A DNA stretch of 64,000 nucleotides from Takakia lepidozioides. Lineage: Eukaryota; Streptophyta; Takakiopsida; Takakiales; Takakiaceae. The notes under the pieces are model-generated. The model saw nothing but the letters and a program-made list of their open reading frames with translations, made no database searches and was not told where the DNA came from. Shown piece after piece: positions 42,001 through 55,000 of this stretch. The position numbers and the translations under genes are program-made. Position 1 is the first letter of the stretch, and each line of letters starts with the position of its first letter. The DNA lies in assembly GCA_030704615.1 (NCBI GenBank), contig CM060734.1, forward strand, positions 48,934,042 through 48,998,041, written 5' to 3'.

Positions 42001-44679
42001 ATGACAACGACAAACGGGACACACCCCACTTTCCCTGTGAAAGTGCCTGTGCATCATACACGCATCCTTCCTAGTGCTTTGAGCGAACGCATCCTCGAAT
42101 CCATGGATCGGCGATCTATTGCAGCACATCCATGGCATGACCTGGAAATTGGTGAGATTTCTTTCTCTTATGTCTTCGTCGATAGCCTTAGCGGTGTCTC
42201 TTGTAAAAGAACCTGTCTGCCATGGCGCTTGATGTCAGCAATTTCAATTTGGTGGGATCTAACAGTCTTTTCTCTCATTTTCTTTTTTCTTTTTCTCTCA
42301 ACGAAGGCGTTTCTGCCAAATGCTCTTGTTACCCCTATCACCTTTTGGTCCGGTTCTGATATGAAAGTTTTGTTCGTGATCTGCAGGGCCAGACGCACCT
42401 TCAGTTTTCAACTGTGTGAGTACTTCAGCCTAACCTTTTAAATGGCAAATGATACTTGAATCTATTTTAAACCTGAAATTGCATATCAGCTGTCAACAGT
42501 ATTTGGATCATATCGTCCTAGTTGCTCCATGTCTATATTTCCAGCATGAACAATGTGATGCAAAGATGAGGTTGACAGTCACAGGGCAGAATGTACCTTG
42601 CCAGTAGAACAAGCCCTGAGTGATGTAGTGGAGTTTCATTAAGGCAGGTGGTGGAGATTGGGAAGGGAAGCAAGGTGAAGTATGAGCTGGACAAGAAGAG
42701 CGGTCTTATCAAGGTACGGGGTTATTCTATATGGTTATGAGGTTGTTCTTTACTGGTCAGCTAAACAATATAATTACATAATTGAAGGTACATGATTGCA
42801 GAGCCATTGCTAAGGGCTGCTGTGTCTTGAGGGGGAATAGCAGATTGCTACAGCGAGAAGAATTAGTTTTGGGTCATTATCCATGGCAGATAGAGATTGT
42901 TTACATGCATGTTTTTATTTTGCCATGTCCTTCAGGTGGACCGGGTTTTGTACTCATCAGTAGTCTATCCGCATAACTATGGCTTCATTCCTCGCACGCT
43001 CTGTGAAGACAACGATCCCATTGATGTTCTTGTCATCATGCAGGTATTTTCTGCTTCACCTCTCCTTTCAATGTACTTCACTTTGATCCTACACTCACAC
43101 CTGGACACTGAGAATGGTCATACTGGCCAAAAAATTGGTGACCCGATGTGACTTTTCAGGACAGACAATGATCTGTCTTAAGTTGTCTTGAAGTCTGAAC
43201 CAAGACTACTGAACCAATAACTATTGGAGAGAGTGCTTCGTTCTATGGATTTATATACCTCATTTTGCCTCATGTCTATTGGCAAATTGGTCTTTATTTC
43301 TCGATACAAGAACTAAGCTAGCAAGCTTGGTCACCTGAAAGCAGGAACCTGTTCTCCCTGGATGCTTTCTCCGAGCAAGAGCAATTGGTCTTATGCCTAT
43401 GATTGATCAGGTATTTGAAACAAAACGCTGTACTTCCTACCCATTCTCTTAGCAGATAGCTCTTAGTAATTAACAAATTAAGGAGGTATATGTCTTTCAT
43501 CACATTTTGAGGAGGTTGGTGATGTTTGATTTTTACCATTGATGAAGAGATTGTAAAGGAGCTGTGAAAGTGTCATGTCGGAAGAGAAGAAAATGTGCTC
43601 AGTTAGATGCATATCAGTTTACTTGTCTCTTGGGTTGAGGTGAGACCACTGCCTTTGTCAGTCTTCTCTTGGCCCCCCTTTGTAGAAGTTCGCATAGCTT
43701 TGCTGAACTCTCTTCTGTGGATTTCAGGGGGAGAAGGATGACAAGATTATAGCCGTCTGTGCTGATGATCCCGAGTACCGTCATTACAGGGACATCAAGG
43801 AGCTTCCACCTCACCGTCTACAGGAAATCCGTCGGTTTTTTGAGGACTGTATCCTGTTCATGGTTTCATAAGTTGTGAAAGAATACAACCAACACTTTAT
43901 GCACCAATCATTTCACTTAAGGGGGTTCTCTTTTCAGTATCAACAGGTTTATTTTAGCACACAAAGGCATCTCTACATACGCATAGTACACTTCAAAGAA
44001 TTCTCCAGGCCAATTGGCCACTTTCATTCGCAAACACCTCCATCCTTGTCATTTTTGGGTGGAAGTATTTCTGGATGCGCAGGCAACACAGGGACATATA
44101 GAAACAGATGACATTTTGTGTATTTGCTGCAAGCTTGGTTCCTTGATTCTTTTGCAGACAAAAAGAACGAGAACAAGGAAGTTGCTGTGAATGATTTTCT
44201 TGGTGCTGAGAGTGCTGTTGAAGCCATCAGCCACTCCATGTAGGTTTCCTGACCCACTCTAAAAACGTCGCTTGATGTACAGTATTACACCTAATTTGTT
44301 GCAAAGTAGGTCACAGAGATCTGCAGTATCGTTGGTCCTTTCACCCAGTCTTTGCTGCCTGCCACACTAGTCTGTTTGTAATGGGCTATCAGCATCTGGA
44401 TGTGAATATTACAATCTGACAGACTTCGTTCCACTTGAAACGGTCTTCAGAACGACACTGACAAGACTCCTCGAGAAAGATGGTGGGACCACTTACGTGT
44501 TCAGGGTCTTCCAGTTCCTTTCAAGAATCCCCTTGTCACACTTGAACAACAATTTTGGTCTCTATTTCCTTGTTGCCAATCTTGGACAAAGGTTGCATTT
44601 GACATACTGAGGTGTTCAACCTGGCATGTTTTCCAGGGATTTATATGCTTCCTACATCGTGGAGAGCTTGCGACAGTAG
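42001..44679 (+). CDS. Soluble inorganic pyrophosphatase
   Basis: Family I pyrophosphatase, which hydrolyses pyrophosphate to phosphate and so pulls biosynthetic reactions forward. Eight exons give 221 residues: 42001-42151, 42387-42415, 42648-42713, 42936-43043, 43345-43410, 43728-43848, 44158-44239, 44637-44679. Visible motifs are [27 protein letters not shown] (active-site Lys/Glu), the metal-binding signature DNDPIDV at residues 107-113, [15 protein letters not shown], and the plant-type end [11 protein letters not shown]. Upstream in-frame sequence reaches a stop without another ATG, so 42001 is the start. There is no plastid transit peptide, so the cytosol is likely. A stray copy of exon 3 lies at 11149-11214. 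Confidence 0.94.
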
Positions 44680-45369
44680 CGACCTTGCGCTTTAGAGCAC
44701 GTCTGCCACATGATTACCTAGCGATAAACATTGTTTCCCAGTCTTCATAATAATCTGTTAAATGACTGGAAGTTCCACAAATATTTCCGATTTTAAAATC
44801 CACTCTGAGAGTGCCATACCCAACTCTTGATTGAGTACAATGCTGTAACACACTGTTGCTGCTTTTCAGACTACAGATCCTTCACAGGCGATGCAGGCTT
44901 CCTGGGCCTACTAGATGTCTTCCACACTAGTGCTGGAAGGATCTGGAGTCCTTCTGGAGGTGGAGGGTCTCCCATGTGCTGTGCTGTGCATCTCATAGCT
45001 AGGGCCTTCAGCATCTCTGGAGGCTGCATACTCATAAATTTTTGGACAATCTGGGGTTGTTGGAGCCTGTGGAAGCGTTGGCCGGCCAGCCTCCGCAGTG
45101 ATTGTGCCACGAAACTTTTCAATAAAGATGAGCAGGCTTCACTCAACTTATCACTGCGACGAGTCTGAAAGCATTCCAGTGTGATGAATCTCCAATGCTG
45201 CCAATAGAAAGAAAAAGCTTTAATAATGAGGGGACAGCTTTTCTTTTCTTTTTTGGTAAATAAGCACAGATGCAGTGGGATACTGAGCCAAGTTTATCCA
45301 GCCGTGGCGAAATCTTGTATTTTGTTGTTGTTTATTTTGTAAAGCTTGTCACCTCTTACAGCGGGCCCG
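44680..45369. other. Spacer between pyrophosphatase and the lumen-protein gene
   Basis: No gene is supported. It should contain the 3' end of the pyrophosphatase transcript and the promoter of the next gene. Confidence 0.45.
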
Positions 45370-48300
45370 ATGAGAGAGAGAGACGCAGGAGCGCTGGCCA
45401 TGGCGGTCTCTCTCAGCTGCTTCTCTCCATCCTTGACACCAGCGTCCTCGCTCTCGCCCATCGGAGCATATCGAGTGTCGTCGTCTCCCCGCTGCCTGCC
45501 TGGATTTTCTGTGAAGGTGTGGAATCACTTGGAGTGTAATGAGCTGGAGTTGATCTGTAGTGTAGGAATCTGCAAAGCAGTGGAGTATTGCAGAAATCCG
45601 TGGAGAGTAATGTTGGAGATGGAAAACTTCATGTGTTGTAATGAGCTTTCTAGCCCTACCCAGGGCGTAGTGAATTCTTTCTTTCCCTTTCTTTTGCTGG
45701 TTTCCCTGACTGGCAGGGCCCGCGTTGATTATGTCTGTAAGAATTCGGTCGTCGTACTGAACATTATTTTCCAGCCATCTGTCCTTGAAAATCTCCCCCT
45801 CCCTTGCTCTGGACGTGAATTTCACATCCATGTGCATTCTTCTGTCTTTCTCATGTAGATAGGCGGGTGATTAGGCGGGGATCAGGTGCCAGGCAGACCA
45901 CGACAACAATGCGCCGGTCACTCGAAGGGGTGTAGTCATTGGCTTCACTGCGGCAACAATGGCCGTGAGTCTTCTCTCTCTCTCATGCATTCCCACATTA
46001 TGCCTCACGTAGCATCATTTCAAGTGCGCCAGGTTTGAGGTCAACATAGTGTGTGGGGGCAATGGCTAGGTCGGAGCATGTAGCTTGTTGCCTGTACATG
46101 AAGAAGCCAATGCAGCTGGAGAACAGGCAGTGTTTCTTAGTAAGTCTTCTTCACCCACTCTCTCTTTCCCTCCTCTTTTTGGATTCCCACTTGTATAAGT
46201 GTCCCCTGAACTGTGGCCATATGAAACTGTAGAAGGGACAATTTTTGGGCCAAGGCAAACTCTTTGAAAACTAGTGGGAACTGATAGAGAGAGACCTGAG
46301 GGGCTGTCCTCTGTTCCCCCTTTACCTGCTCCAGTTAAACCTGGCTTCTCCATCTCTCTTTCCGTTCCAAATTGAGACACCTTCCACCGGCCTGGTTTGT
46401 GACTGAAAGGTCGCCACCATGCCAAAATTCTTGTGATGTTGCTCCTTTCGACTGAAGGTTTACCAGCTTGCAAATTATTCTCGAGCATCCACAAGTCACT
46501 TTCCTACAGTGACAATGACCTCCTGGTGATGTGATTTCAGCTGCAGATGCAGGAGTGGCAGGAGCTTTCAGCAAGTACTTAAAGAGGTGCGCAGTTGCAA
46601 GTATGTGGTCTTTCTGTTCCAGCACCTGCTTGCTCAATATCAGGGCTCATGCTTTCCTTCATCTAGATGATTTTATATGTCAGTGAGGAAGCTATGAGTT
46701 TTTAAATTTTTTGAGTGGATTCCTTAGGGCCTCTCTTCCTTAGGGCCTCAATGGTCAGAGAAGCTCTGCCACTGGGAATGGTCACTAGGCCTCATCAAAA
46801 GCTGTTGATGATTTTCGATTGGCAGTGTCTGATCTTATGTGGACACTGGTAGACTCTTCTGAAGTGTCTTCTTGTATACCAGAAAGAAGCTGGACCCACT
46901 TGACACCTATATACCAACAGTTCTGTTGGCACAACTCCAGTTCCAAGATGTTGGTATGATTCTCTACACAGAAAATGTTATTGCAAAATTTAGGGTCTTT
47001 ACATGGGGTTTGCGGTTATGGTTTTTGACCACCAAGTATTGTTGTGAATACTCTACCCAACAGGAGGTCCAGAGGTTGAGTTTTGATTGTGCTGTCCTTG
47101 CCATCAAGCTGGACAAGGGGCAGATGCATTTTGAGTCAGTGATACACAAACAATGGCTCCTTCAGTTTGGATACTCCTCCTCCATGCCGTTCCTTCCTTC
47201 CCTGCATTGAAATGTTTGTAGTTTGGAAAGAATCTGATAGTGAGCATGAGGGTCTTTTTCCAACACAGGTGGCAAGCTAGTTGGAGAACAACCGGCATTT
47301 TCTGATGCCCGTTCCCTGTTGCGATCAGGGCCTGCAGGATCTCTTCGCACTGACATTCGTGCAGTAAGCTGCAATTCTATATCTTGCTCATTCATAAATG
47401 CCTGCCAACATTTGCATCTGTAGTCTGGATAATCTGAATGTTATTTCTGGATGATGAGATATTCTATCTATCCAAAGAACCTGAGGATGAAAATGAGTTA
47501 GTAGTAACCCAAAATGGTCAGGTCCAACATTCAAGGACAAGCTTTTGTAGAGGTACAGGGCAATCATGCAGAATCCTTATGTTGTTAAAATCATGGAACT
47601 GGTATAACCAGCATTGTAATCAAACTTTCGCTGGAGTTCCCGAACTGGGGCATCTCTTGGCACTTTCTTATTTTAGCACTTTTCTTATTAGCTTCTTCCA
47701 TGGTTGGACGTGCTTTCAGTTTCTAGTCCCAGTTGGTGAAGACTGAGTTCAGAGCTGTTTCAAGGAATAGCAACTACAAACTGCATTTTTGAGTTTTCTT
47801 TGGCTCGCCATAGGTGATACAAGCAACTATCTAAAACTCTACCTGGTCCCTTCTCCCCATTGCATGCCTCACATTCAACGAACTGGTATTTGGTGCATGG
47901 ATCATTGATACACATGACATGTAGTTGTGTGCACGGGCAACGAGGTTAATTTACAGGGCAGCGGGGTTTTGCTAATCCATGTAAGATGTTGACAGGTGGC
48001 ACAGTATGCAGCTGAAGCAGGTGATGGCAAGGTTGCCGCTGACGCTGTTGACCAATGTCTCAGGTATCTAAGTCCATGCTTTTGGGCCTTCAACGCTTTA
48101 CTGTGGAGCTCAGCCTTATCAGATTGGTGAATGTAAAGATAACGAAATATTCGCAGAAAAAAGTATTGGTTCTTCATCACACCTTTCTGTCATTTAAATC
48201 TCCAAACTCACCTGTTTTCAGAGAGTTGTCTGGTAAATAGAAAAGTGCATGAGGTGGTCACAAATGCTTCTAAAAGATGTGCTGCATACTGGGCTCCTCA

Positions 48301-49287
48301 CTTTTAAACTTGGTGAGGTTTGATGAATGCGTCTCTGATGCATTTCAAATCAGAAACTCTGATTGTACAATCTGCCGCCAAGTGTGTTCTATCCTCTTGA
48401 TTTGATATTTACAATGCTGGGGCAGTGCCTTGGAGGACCTGGACTCTCTCCTGATTCGAGCAGCAAGGAGTGAATCCTCAGCATCAGTTGAAACCATGAA
48501 AGTTAGAATCTCCACAGCTGTGACTGCCTTAGACAGGTATTCGTTTTGAAGCCTCGCCAAGTGCAGTATTTTGTCAGAGAATTGAATGAGATTGAATGGG
48601 CATTATGCTGTCATGTAATGAAAGCAGATCCACAGCACAAAGTTAATTGTGCAAGGACAAAGATGCTTGAAACCTTCCATCTGTACACCAATGGCTAGTG
48701 CACAAATCCTTGTAAGGGATTAGTTTTCTTAGGCAGTATTAGAAGTCTTCTTCAAGATGAAATTTCTCATCTTACTCTGGTCTCAATGACGATGGAAACT
48801 GCTGACCTTGTATATTTGAGAAGTTCAGTATGCCACTATAGAAAGCTCTCTGGACGATACTGGGAGTGTTTGCTTAAAGTTGTGGAACAGTTAAAAACAT
48901 CACACTCTCATGATATGGCGATAAGGCTGTTTTTGGCTAACGATTTATTGGCATCTTCTGAAATTTTGTTCTTAGATGGCTTGAAGAGCCATTAAGACTG
49001 CAAAGTTTTCTGAGTGTGATCTTTTCCTCTTGAATTTTTCATAGGCCTCTTTTCGGTCCAAAGAAAAGTTGTCTGTCTAGACTATTGATGCACTTTTTGC
49101 TAGGTGTTGGTGGATGTGGGGTTATTTTGCTCATTTGTTGGTTGTGACCTGCAGGCTTCTAGCTACTGTGCCTTCGCCCATATTGGAGAAGGGAAAGGCA
49201 ATTGCCACAGCATACAGGGAGGAACGTGCTCCATCTGATTCAAATTCCAATGCAGACGAGCCCGATCTGCTAAAGGGGCTTCTATAA
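45370..49287 (+). CDS. Uncharacterised plastid protein with Tat-type lumen signal
   Basis: Exons: 45370 (or 45400)-45516, 45875-45964, 46541-46586, 46883-46953, 47269-47363, 47996-48063, 48426-48536, 49155-49287; about 245-255 residues. The first exon reads as a transit peptide (MAVSLSCFSPSLTPASSLSP). Exon 2 has VTRRGVVIGFTAATMA, a twin-arginine motif before a hydrophobic stretch, as in thylakoid-lumen proteins. The mature part is helical: ADAGVAGAFSKYLKR, then DPLDTYIPTVLLAQLQ, SDARSLLRSGPAGSLRTDI, VAQYAAEAGDGK and ALEDLDSLLIRAARSE. It looks like a conserved plant-specific family, but I cannot name it. Exon 2 ends in phase 0 while exon 3 needs one preceding base, so a short exon or different splice site is missing between 45964 and 46541. 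All later junctions agree in phase. Confidence 0.75.
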
Positions 49288-50010
49288 GACTGCCTTGAAT
49301 GAAGTTAGGTTAGGATGCCCTTCTATGTCTTTCTGTCCATATCAAAGGCCGACTTCTGTGCCATGTGGTTATGACATCCGTAGGGGTTGTCCTACACAAA
49401 AGACAATTTCAATCCCCTATACGACAGTATACCAGACCATGGCTGGCTTTCCCTGCATAGAACTCAGATTAGAGTAGAATGGATCTCAGAGTGCATTTTA
49501 TGGATATTTATATCTTTGAAGAGGTCAAACATTGCATGTGACTTGGCCATCCATTTTATGACAGCACACAATTGGGATATGCTGTGTGGCGGTGGACACA
49601 TATAACTATGTGGAATTGCGAGTCTTAATTTATCAGACCCATGGCCAGGGCTGGGGTGATTGCCACAGTGAATCAGCAGGCATCAAAATCTGTCCTGACT
49701 CTTATGTAGAACAGTCAGGCTATGGGTGAGCTAAGCAAATCCTTACAACAAGATGACAAGGCTGTCCTAGCTTCACTGGTGACAGTTTGTGACATGTATA
49801 ACAAAGGCGCAGGTCAACGTCGATTGTTGAAACTGAAACCTTCAGTGATGGTCCGAAAATTGGTGACTTCTTTGGCACTAATTTGGGTCCCACAGTTCAA
49901 GTTTGATAAGGTCTTCATGTGAGCTCCCTAAAATATTTTGGGACCCGTCCCTACGTCAGGCGCTGAGTATCTGGGATTCATACAATCAGATATTTGCTGT
50001 AGGAAGTTGG
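49288..50010. other. 3' region of the lumen-protein gene
   Basis: No further gene is supported. Several small frames lack motifs. Confidence 0.4.
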
Positions 50011-50039
50011 CCTTCAGGTCTGGGGTCCAATCCCTGGTA

Positions 50040-50226
50040 CAGCTCATCTTAATTTTTTAATTTTTCTTAAAGAAAGGAAACCTGGAATCCGAGTGGGCAC
50101 ACAGGAGGGAAAGGTCACCCGCAGACCAACCGGCCACGCAAAAAGTCATACCCGCAGGACAGAGTAGCAGGATTTGAATCCTGAAAAACCAGGGTGACAC
50201 ACGGTGCACTTATCCAACCAGCCCTA
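50040..50226 (-). mobile_element. tRNA-derived SINE
   Basis: Read on the minus strand from about 50226: AGGGCTGGTTGGATAAGTGC (A-box-like), then about 30 bases later CAGGATTCAAATCCTG (B-box, 50168-50183), followed by GCTACTC, a unique body and an A/T-rich 3' tail. The spacing and box sequences fit a polymerase III promoter of tRNA origin. The B-box and following GCTAC are shared with the candidate at 14975-15120. Directly to the left (50016-50032) a plus-strand TGGGGTCCAATCCCTGG is another T-arm-like sequence, possibly a second SINE end. Confidence 0.65.
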
Positions 50227-50475
50227 GGTTAAAAAGTTTTTCCTCCTAGGTAATAAAGTTAATAACTTGGGCACCGTGACCGCCCCCTTTGCCATTATTA
50301 TAAGAGAAAGAACAGAAAACATTGATCTTCCCACTCATCATGCTACAACTTGCAGAATCCCCCAAAAGCAAATCCAAAGATCACACTTGATCACTGCATA
50401 GAGCCCACCCCCAAAGGACACACCTTACCCGCAAAAACAGGTCTTATCTGTGCTAACTCTGATTCGCCCCTCATA

Positions 50476-50675
50476 TGTACCATAGTACCTTGCTAATTTC
50501 GACACAAATTTTAATATTTCAAAGATTGTTGAAAATTTTGGAAATTTTGATTTTGATAACTTTGTGAATGATAATAAAGAATCTTTGGGAATATTCCATA
50601 TGTTGAAATGAAATTCTCAAAATAAAATAAATATTCGACAGATGATTGTTGAACTTGTCAAGGTACTATGGTACA
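50476..50675. mobile_element. 200-bp MITE with perfect 17-bp inverted ends
   Basis: TGTACCATAGTACCTTG and its exact complement CAAGGTACTATGGTACA bound a 200-bp AT-rich, non-coding interior. The perfect ends suggest a young copy. The flanks ATA and TTA do not form a clear duplication, so the superfamily is open. Confidence 0.8.
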
Positions 50676-51455
50676 TTATGATCGTGTGCGGTACGTAGGA
50701 AACTTCCTGTGGGATGCTCATCATCTAACACTTGTCCAATGGAAGTTGTGGGTTAGCCATCGTGTTTTTCTCATTTCAAATTTCGCAGGCGGGGCCACAT
50801 GTGAATTCTACCCAGTGACCATGTGGCAAGAATAACGAGGTGGCAGGGTTAGAAAAGTGCTATACACCAGGTGGCACGTTCTAACTGGTCCATGCTGGCA
50901 AAATCAGGCTCCGGATACTCAAATACTGGCACTTTTTGGCGAAATTTTCAGATTTTACACCCCATAATTCCGTTGTACAAGTAGCTGACCCTTTTTTTTT
51001 TTTTCCCCCATTTTCTAAGTCGAAATCTGGCGATCTTTTGAGAGAGAAAAGAACACCGCAGCAGCCTTAGTATTATGGCAGTATGGAAGGGTTTGGAAGT
51101 CTGTTGTGTAGAGTAAAAGTGGTGTGGTCACTGTGGTTCTGTGCACTTGAGAGTGTGACAGAAGGTCACTACGTACTGAGGAGGAGACGATGGAGAAGAT
51201 ACTCTCTCGTTGAGAGTATATTCCCTCTTGCCGTCAATCTTTTTTTTCATCCGTCAGGACGACCTTTTCATCTCCAAGAGTTTACATCCGTCCGAATGTC
51301 ACCGCAGCTTAAGATGTGCGCGATGAGTTTGCCACAGTTCCGGCGCCGGCACGTACCGCACCGATCGAGCATCCACGCAGTCAAATAATCGGCGGCGCAC
51401 AGATAACACGTTCTCAATGGCCGAACTGGGCTCGGCCTGGTTTCAGGTTCGGAAG

Positions 51456-51464
51456 AAAATATCT
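51456..51464 (+). promoter_or_regulatory. Evening element upstream of GIGANTEA
   Basis: AAAATATCT, the exact evening-element consensus, 610 bp before the start codon. In flowering plants this site is bound by CCA1/LHY/RVE-type MYB factors and gives evening-phased transcription. Confidence 0.6.
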
Positions 51465-51695
51465 GTCCCGAGCCTGAGGCGGGCTGTTATTAGCATGGAT
51501 GTTGACATTGCGAGCTGGCACATCGACTACTAAGAAACAAGTCATAGTGCCAATCGGGGATATTGTAGTATAAACATCGACTGGTAGGGAAAGGGGACGA
51601 TTTGATTCGAAACGGACGAGTGAAGAAGGCCACGTCGGAAAGGACAAAGTGCCAAGTCGGAGGCGAGAGGCCGGAGGCTTCTCGCAGCGCCAGCC

Positions 51696-51704
51696 AGATA
51701 TTTT
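51696..51704 (-). promoter_or_regulatory. Second evening element upstream of GIGANTEA
   Basis: AGATATTTT, the evening element in reverse orientation, 370 bp before the start codon and 240 bp from the first. Paired sites are a known feature of clock-gene promoters, but the motif also occurs elsewhere in this AT-rich window. Confidence 0.6.
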
Positions 51705-52073
51705 GTATGTGAGAAGAGGGTGGGGGGGATCTCCCCTGCAGCTGGGGAGAAGTGAGGAATGGAAGGAGGAATTCGGGACGGAGCGAGAACGTATGTGGGG
51801 AGAACGGTCTGTGATGGGGTTGAGACATAGATGTTTGCAGGTTGGTTGTGAGAAGATGCGGGGAGCGCAGTGATGGAAGAGGAGACGGCGTTCAATCGGT
51901 TTGGGTAGTTTGTGCAGGATATGGAACAAGGCTGGAGTGTTGCAGATAGAAATTGTGGTCTTGGCGAATTGGAGATGGAGGGGTATGGCTACCCCTCGGA
52001 TTTTTGAAGCTGTTCAGGTTTCTGTGGGCGGGGTTGTACAGTCGGGGGATCGGAGGGGGAGAGTGGGGAGCCC

Positions 52074-55000
52074 ATGTCATTTCCCAGGCAGCAATGGCTT
52101 CGGGGCCTCAAGTCTTCGTCTTTGTACAGGCCTCCGCCGGCCAACAGACACCAGCGTCAGGTATGTTTTTTATTTGTCCGGCCTCTGTGGTGGTTCTTTT
52201 GTAGCGGTTAGCTGGCTCGGAGCATTTTGGACTGGCCATATGGCGGAGATACATTTTTTGTGCTGAAGTAATGCTAAGTTCGTTCCTCAAAATCGTAGGC
52301 GGTTGTCAAGGGGTAGTCAAGGGGTGCTCTTGATCGCCTGATGCTGTAGATGCGATAAAGTTCAGACTTTGGAAACTCAAACGAGTAGCTTCAACTTCTC
52401 TTAGCCAGGAGGCTCTGGATAGTTTGCGCTTATTACCCAAAAGTTTGTTGGTAGACTCAAGTATTGGCAGTTAGCCAAGGGAGGAGTTTGAATTGAAACA
52501 AAAAGAAGACTCAAAACAGATACTGCTTTTGCCTCTCTGCACGAGAAGGGAACACTATCAATCAAACCTTTTGGGAAAGAATTATTGCGGAGGGTGCCTT
52601 GTCTCCACTTTACGTTGTCTGTTGAGAGCCAATGTAAGCTGAACCATCAGCTTGAAGAGCTGTAGGATTTCGGGCCATTCAAGTCTACTTTTTTCTTAGG
52701 GTAAAGTCCAGCCTCAGTTTGTGCTGTGGAAAAGGGCAATGGATAATCACCCATACTCGTGTTTTGAACCGTTCGGGAGCCTTGCAGAAGTTGTCTTGAG
52801 GCCGGAAAGAAGGGATAATCTGCCACAGGTTTTCATGTCAAGTCTTCAACATTCAGTACTCAGGCTAGCATTGTCTGGACGATTTTATTTAGAACACAAG
52901 TTGCTCTGGATGCTGAGAATCAAGACCGCAAATAAAACTCCTTTATTGCCTGCTTATCACAGTGCAGACTGTGTCAGCAATGTGTTACAAATCAACAACA
53001 GCTTCTAAATGCAAGTGACCAGGAACCAACTTCCATTTTATCATCTACCCACTGTAAACCACAATTCCCATTATATCAAATGCAATGGGATGTTTACCAT
53101 TACACATCACTAGTTTTGGCAATTGTAAATTCTCTGGACTGATACAGCGCTCTACCTCAGATCAAGTCGGAATTAGGATACTGAAAGGATTGGCAAGTTG
53201 ATATGGATCACCAACTGATTTCACTTTCTTGATCTATTTGCTTAGGTGAGTAGTGGCCTCTAAAGTATGAACCACGGAATGTGACATTTAGAACCTATGT
53301 TTATAACTTGTCAGGTGACCAGATTGGGAATGTTCTATTGGGGTGTGCCATGTGTCCCTTCACTGTAGTAACACCTATGTAGCTGCGCGGATGCACGTTG
53401 AACAATTTTCTTTACCATAAATTCATAATGTGCTTGGAAGTGCTGAGACCATGGGTGCGTGGCAGTAGGAAACCCTCTTGCCAGACGACCTCGTATTCCA
53501 CACTACCTCTTCATTCCTTATTTTGTTTGAAAGAACCAGATGAGGGGAGTCCAATAGCTTGAAGGACTGGAGCCACCTGTGCTCCTGTTTACACTGCTTG
53601 AAAGCAGTTCAGATTTCAGTTGTTCAATCTACATTCCTGTCCCTTGTGTTGGTGCCTACACATGTTAAGTTCAAAGATGGATCCTCTATTCTCCGGAACA
53701 TTGGATCAAGAACGCTAAGGAGAAATCAAGGTTCTACTTTCCTGAAGATCACCTCGTGCCACTAATGCAACCACAGCGCTGAGGAGGGTTTGACATGGGA
53801 GTGACTAGGGTGCCTTACGACTCTAAATTCCAAGGTGGAAGAACAGTTGATCAAAAGAATGGTTCGAGTTTTAGCAGATTGCTCTGGCCATTTTGAAACA
53901 ATGTCGTGCGGAGAAGTCGGTAACCGTATTTGGCAGAACCTAGAGTCCGAATCTATGTTTTGAAGTAGCACCATGGGCTCCTGATGGATTTTGTGCGAGT
54001 GCCTAATCGGTTTGGATCTGAAGCTGTATATGTCTGTCTATTTGCAGACAGAGGTATTGGAATATGTGGAGCTTTTTGGACAGTTTGCATCAGATGCCTT
54101 TGTGGACGACATTGGCGAGGTAATTCCTCTCTTGTGTGTTGACAGGTCACCAATATGAGAACTGTTCAGTTGAAAATTAGACTTCTGATTTGTGCTACTC
54201 TTTATCGTTTTATGAAAACATGTAGGTGCAAAAAAAAGAATGTCCTATCTGATGTTTGCTTAATTGTGCTGTTTGTAGGTTTGATGGTAGATGTGTGATT
54301 GTGCTGTACCTTCACTCCTCTACATATATGTATTGATGTTACCGATGAATGTGGCAGCTTGTTCGGGGGCATTATCCCAGCGAGGAGGTCTGCCTCCTGG
54401 ATGATGTTCTAGGTATGCGTGCACTCCGATTGTAAATCACCACGCAGGGTAACAAAAGGGCTGGTCTTGGTGTGTTTGTGGTAACTCCTTTTGGTCTGGG
54501 CTGCTAGTAATACACTGTTTAGAGATGCTAGATAAAGCCTGTAACCAAGGTTGACCAGGAGATAGGAGTGCTGTAGATTTTGTTCATGAGACCTAAATCT
54601 GGACAATGCGTTCTCTGAAGCTACGATTGATTGGAGTATTCAGGAGGCTTAGATGTGGGGTATTCAGTAATTGTTAAGTGACAATTTATCTTGTATTTTG
54701 ATACCTTATTTTAGGAGTTCTGGTTACTACACTTCATGTTTGAGAAGGTTGAAGGTTTGGAGCTAATGATGGTGTGGTTTGTGGATATGCATGATAGCAA
54801 CTTTTGTGCTGCACCATCCAGAGCATGGGCATGCTATTTTGCATGCACTTCTGTCATGTGTGATAGATGGCACTCTCATCTACGACAAAAAGACCCCTCC
54901 ATTTGGGTCTTTTGTTGCCTTATTCAGCCCATCCAGCGAGGTACTCCCCCTTAACTGGTTTCTTTGTTGACCCATTTGGTTTGCCCACCTCACTGCGTTG

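Larger units (their letters stand above)
50676..52073 (+). promoter_or_regulatory. Promoter and 5' leader of GIGANTEA
   Basis: The 1.4 kb before the GIGANTEA ATG has a T-run with C tail at 50991-51006, GC-rich leader-like sequence from about 51250 and two evening-element motifs (listed separately). Several ATGs occur in other frames in the last 500 bp. A GI leader with introns is usual in other plants, but no leader intron can be fixed here. Confidence 0.5.

Noticed and set aside
50016-50032. Possible functional tRNA gene
   Set aside because: Only a T-arm-like sequence is present. No acceptor stem, anticodon arm or D-arm can be folded around it.
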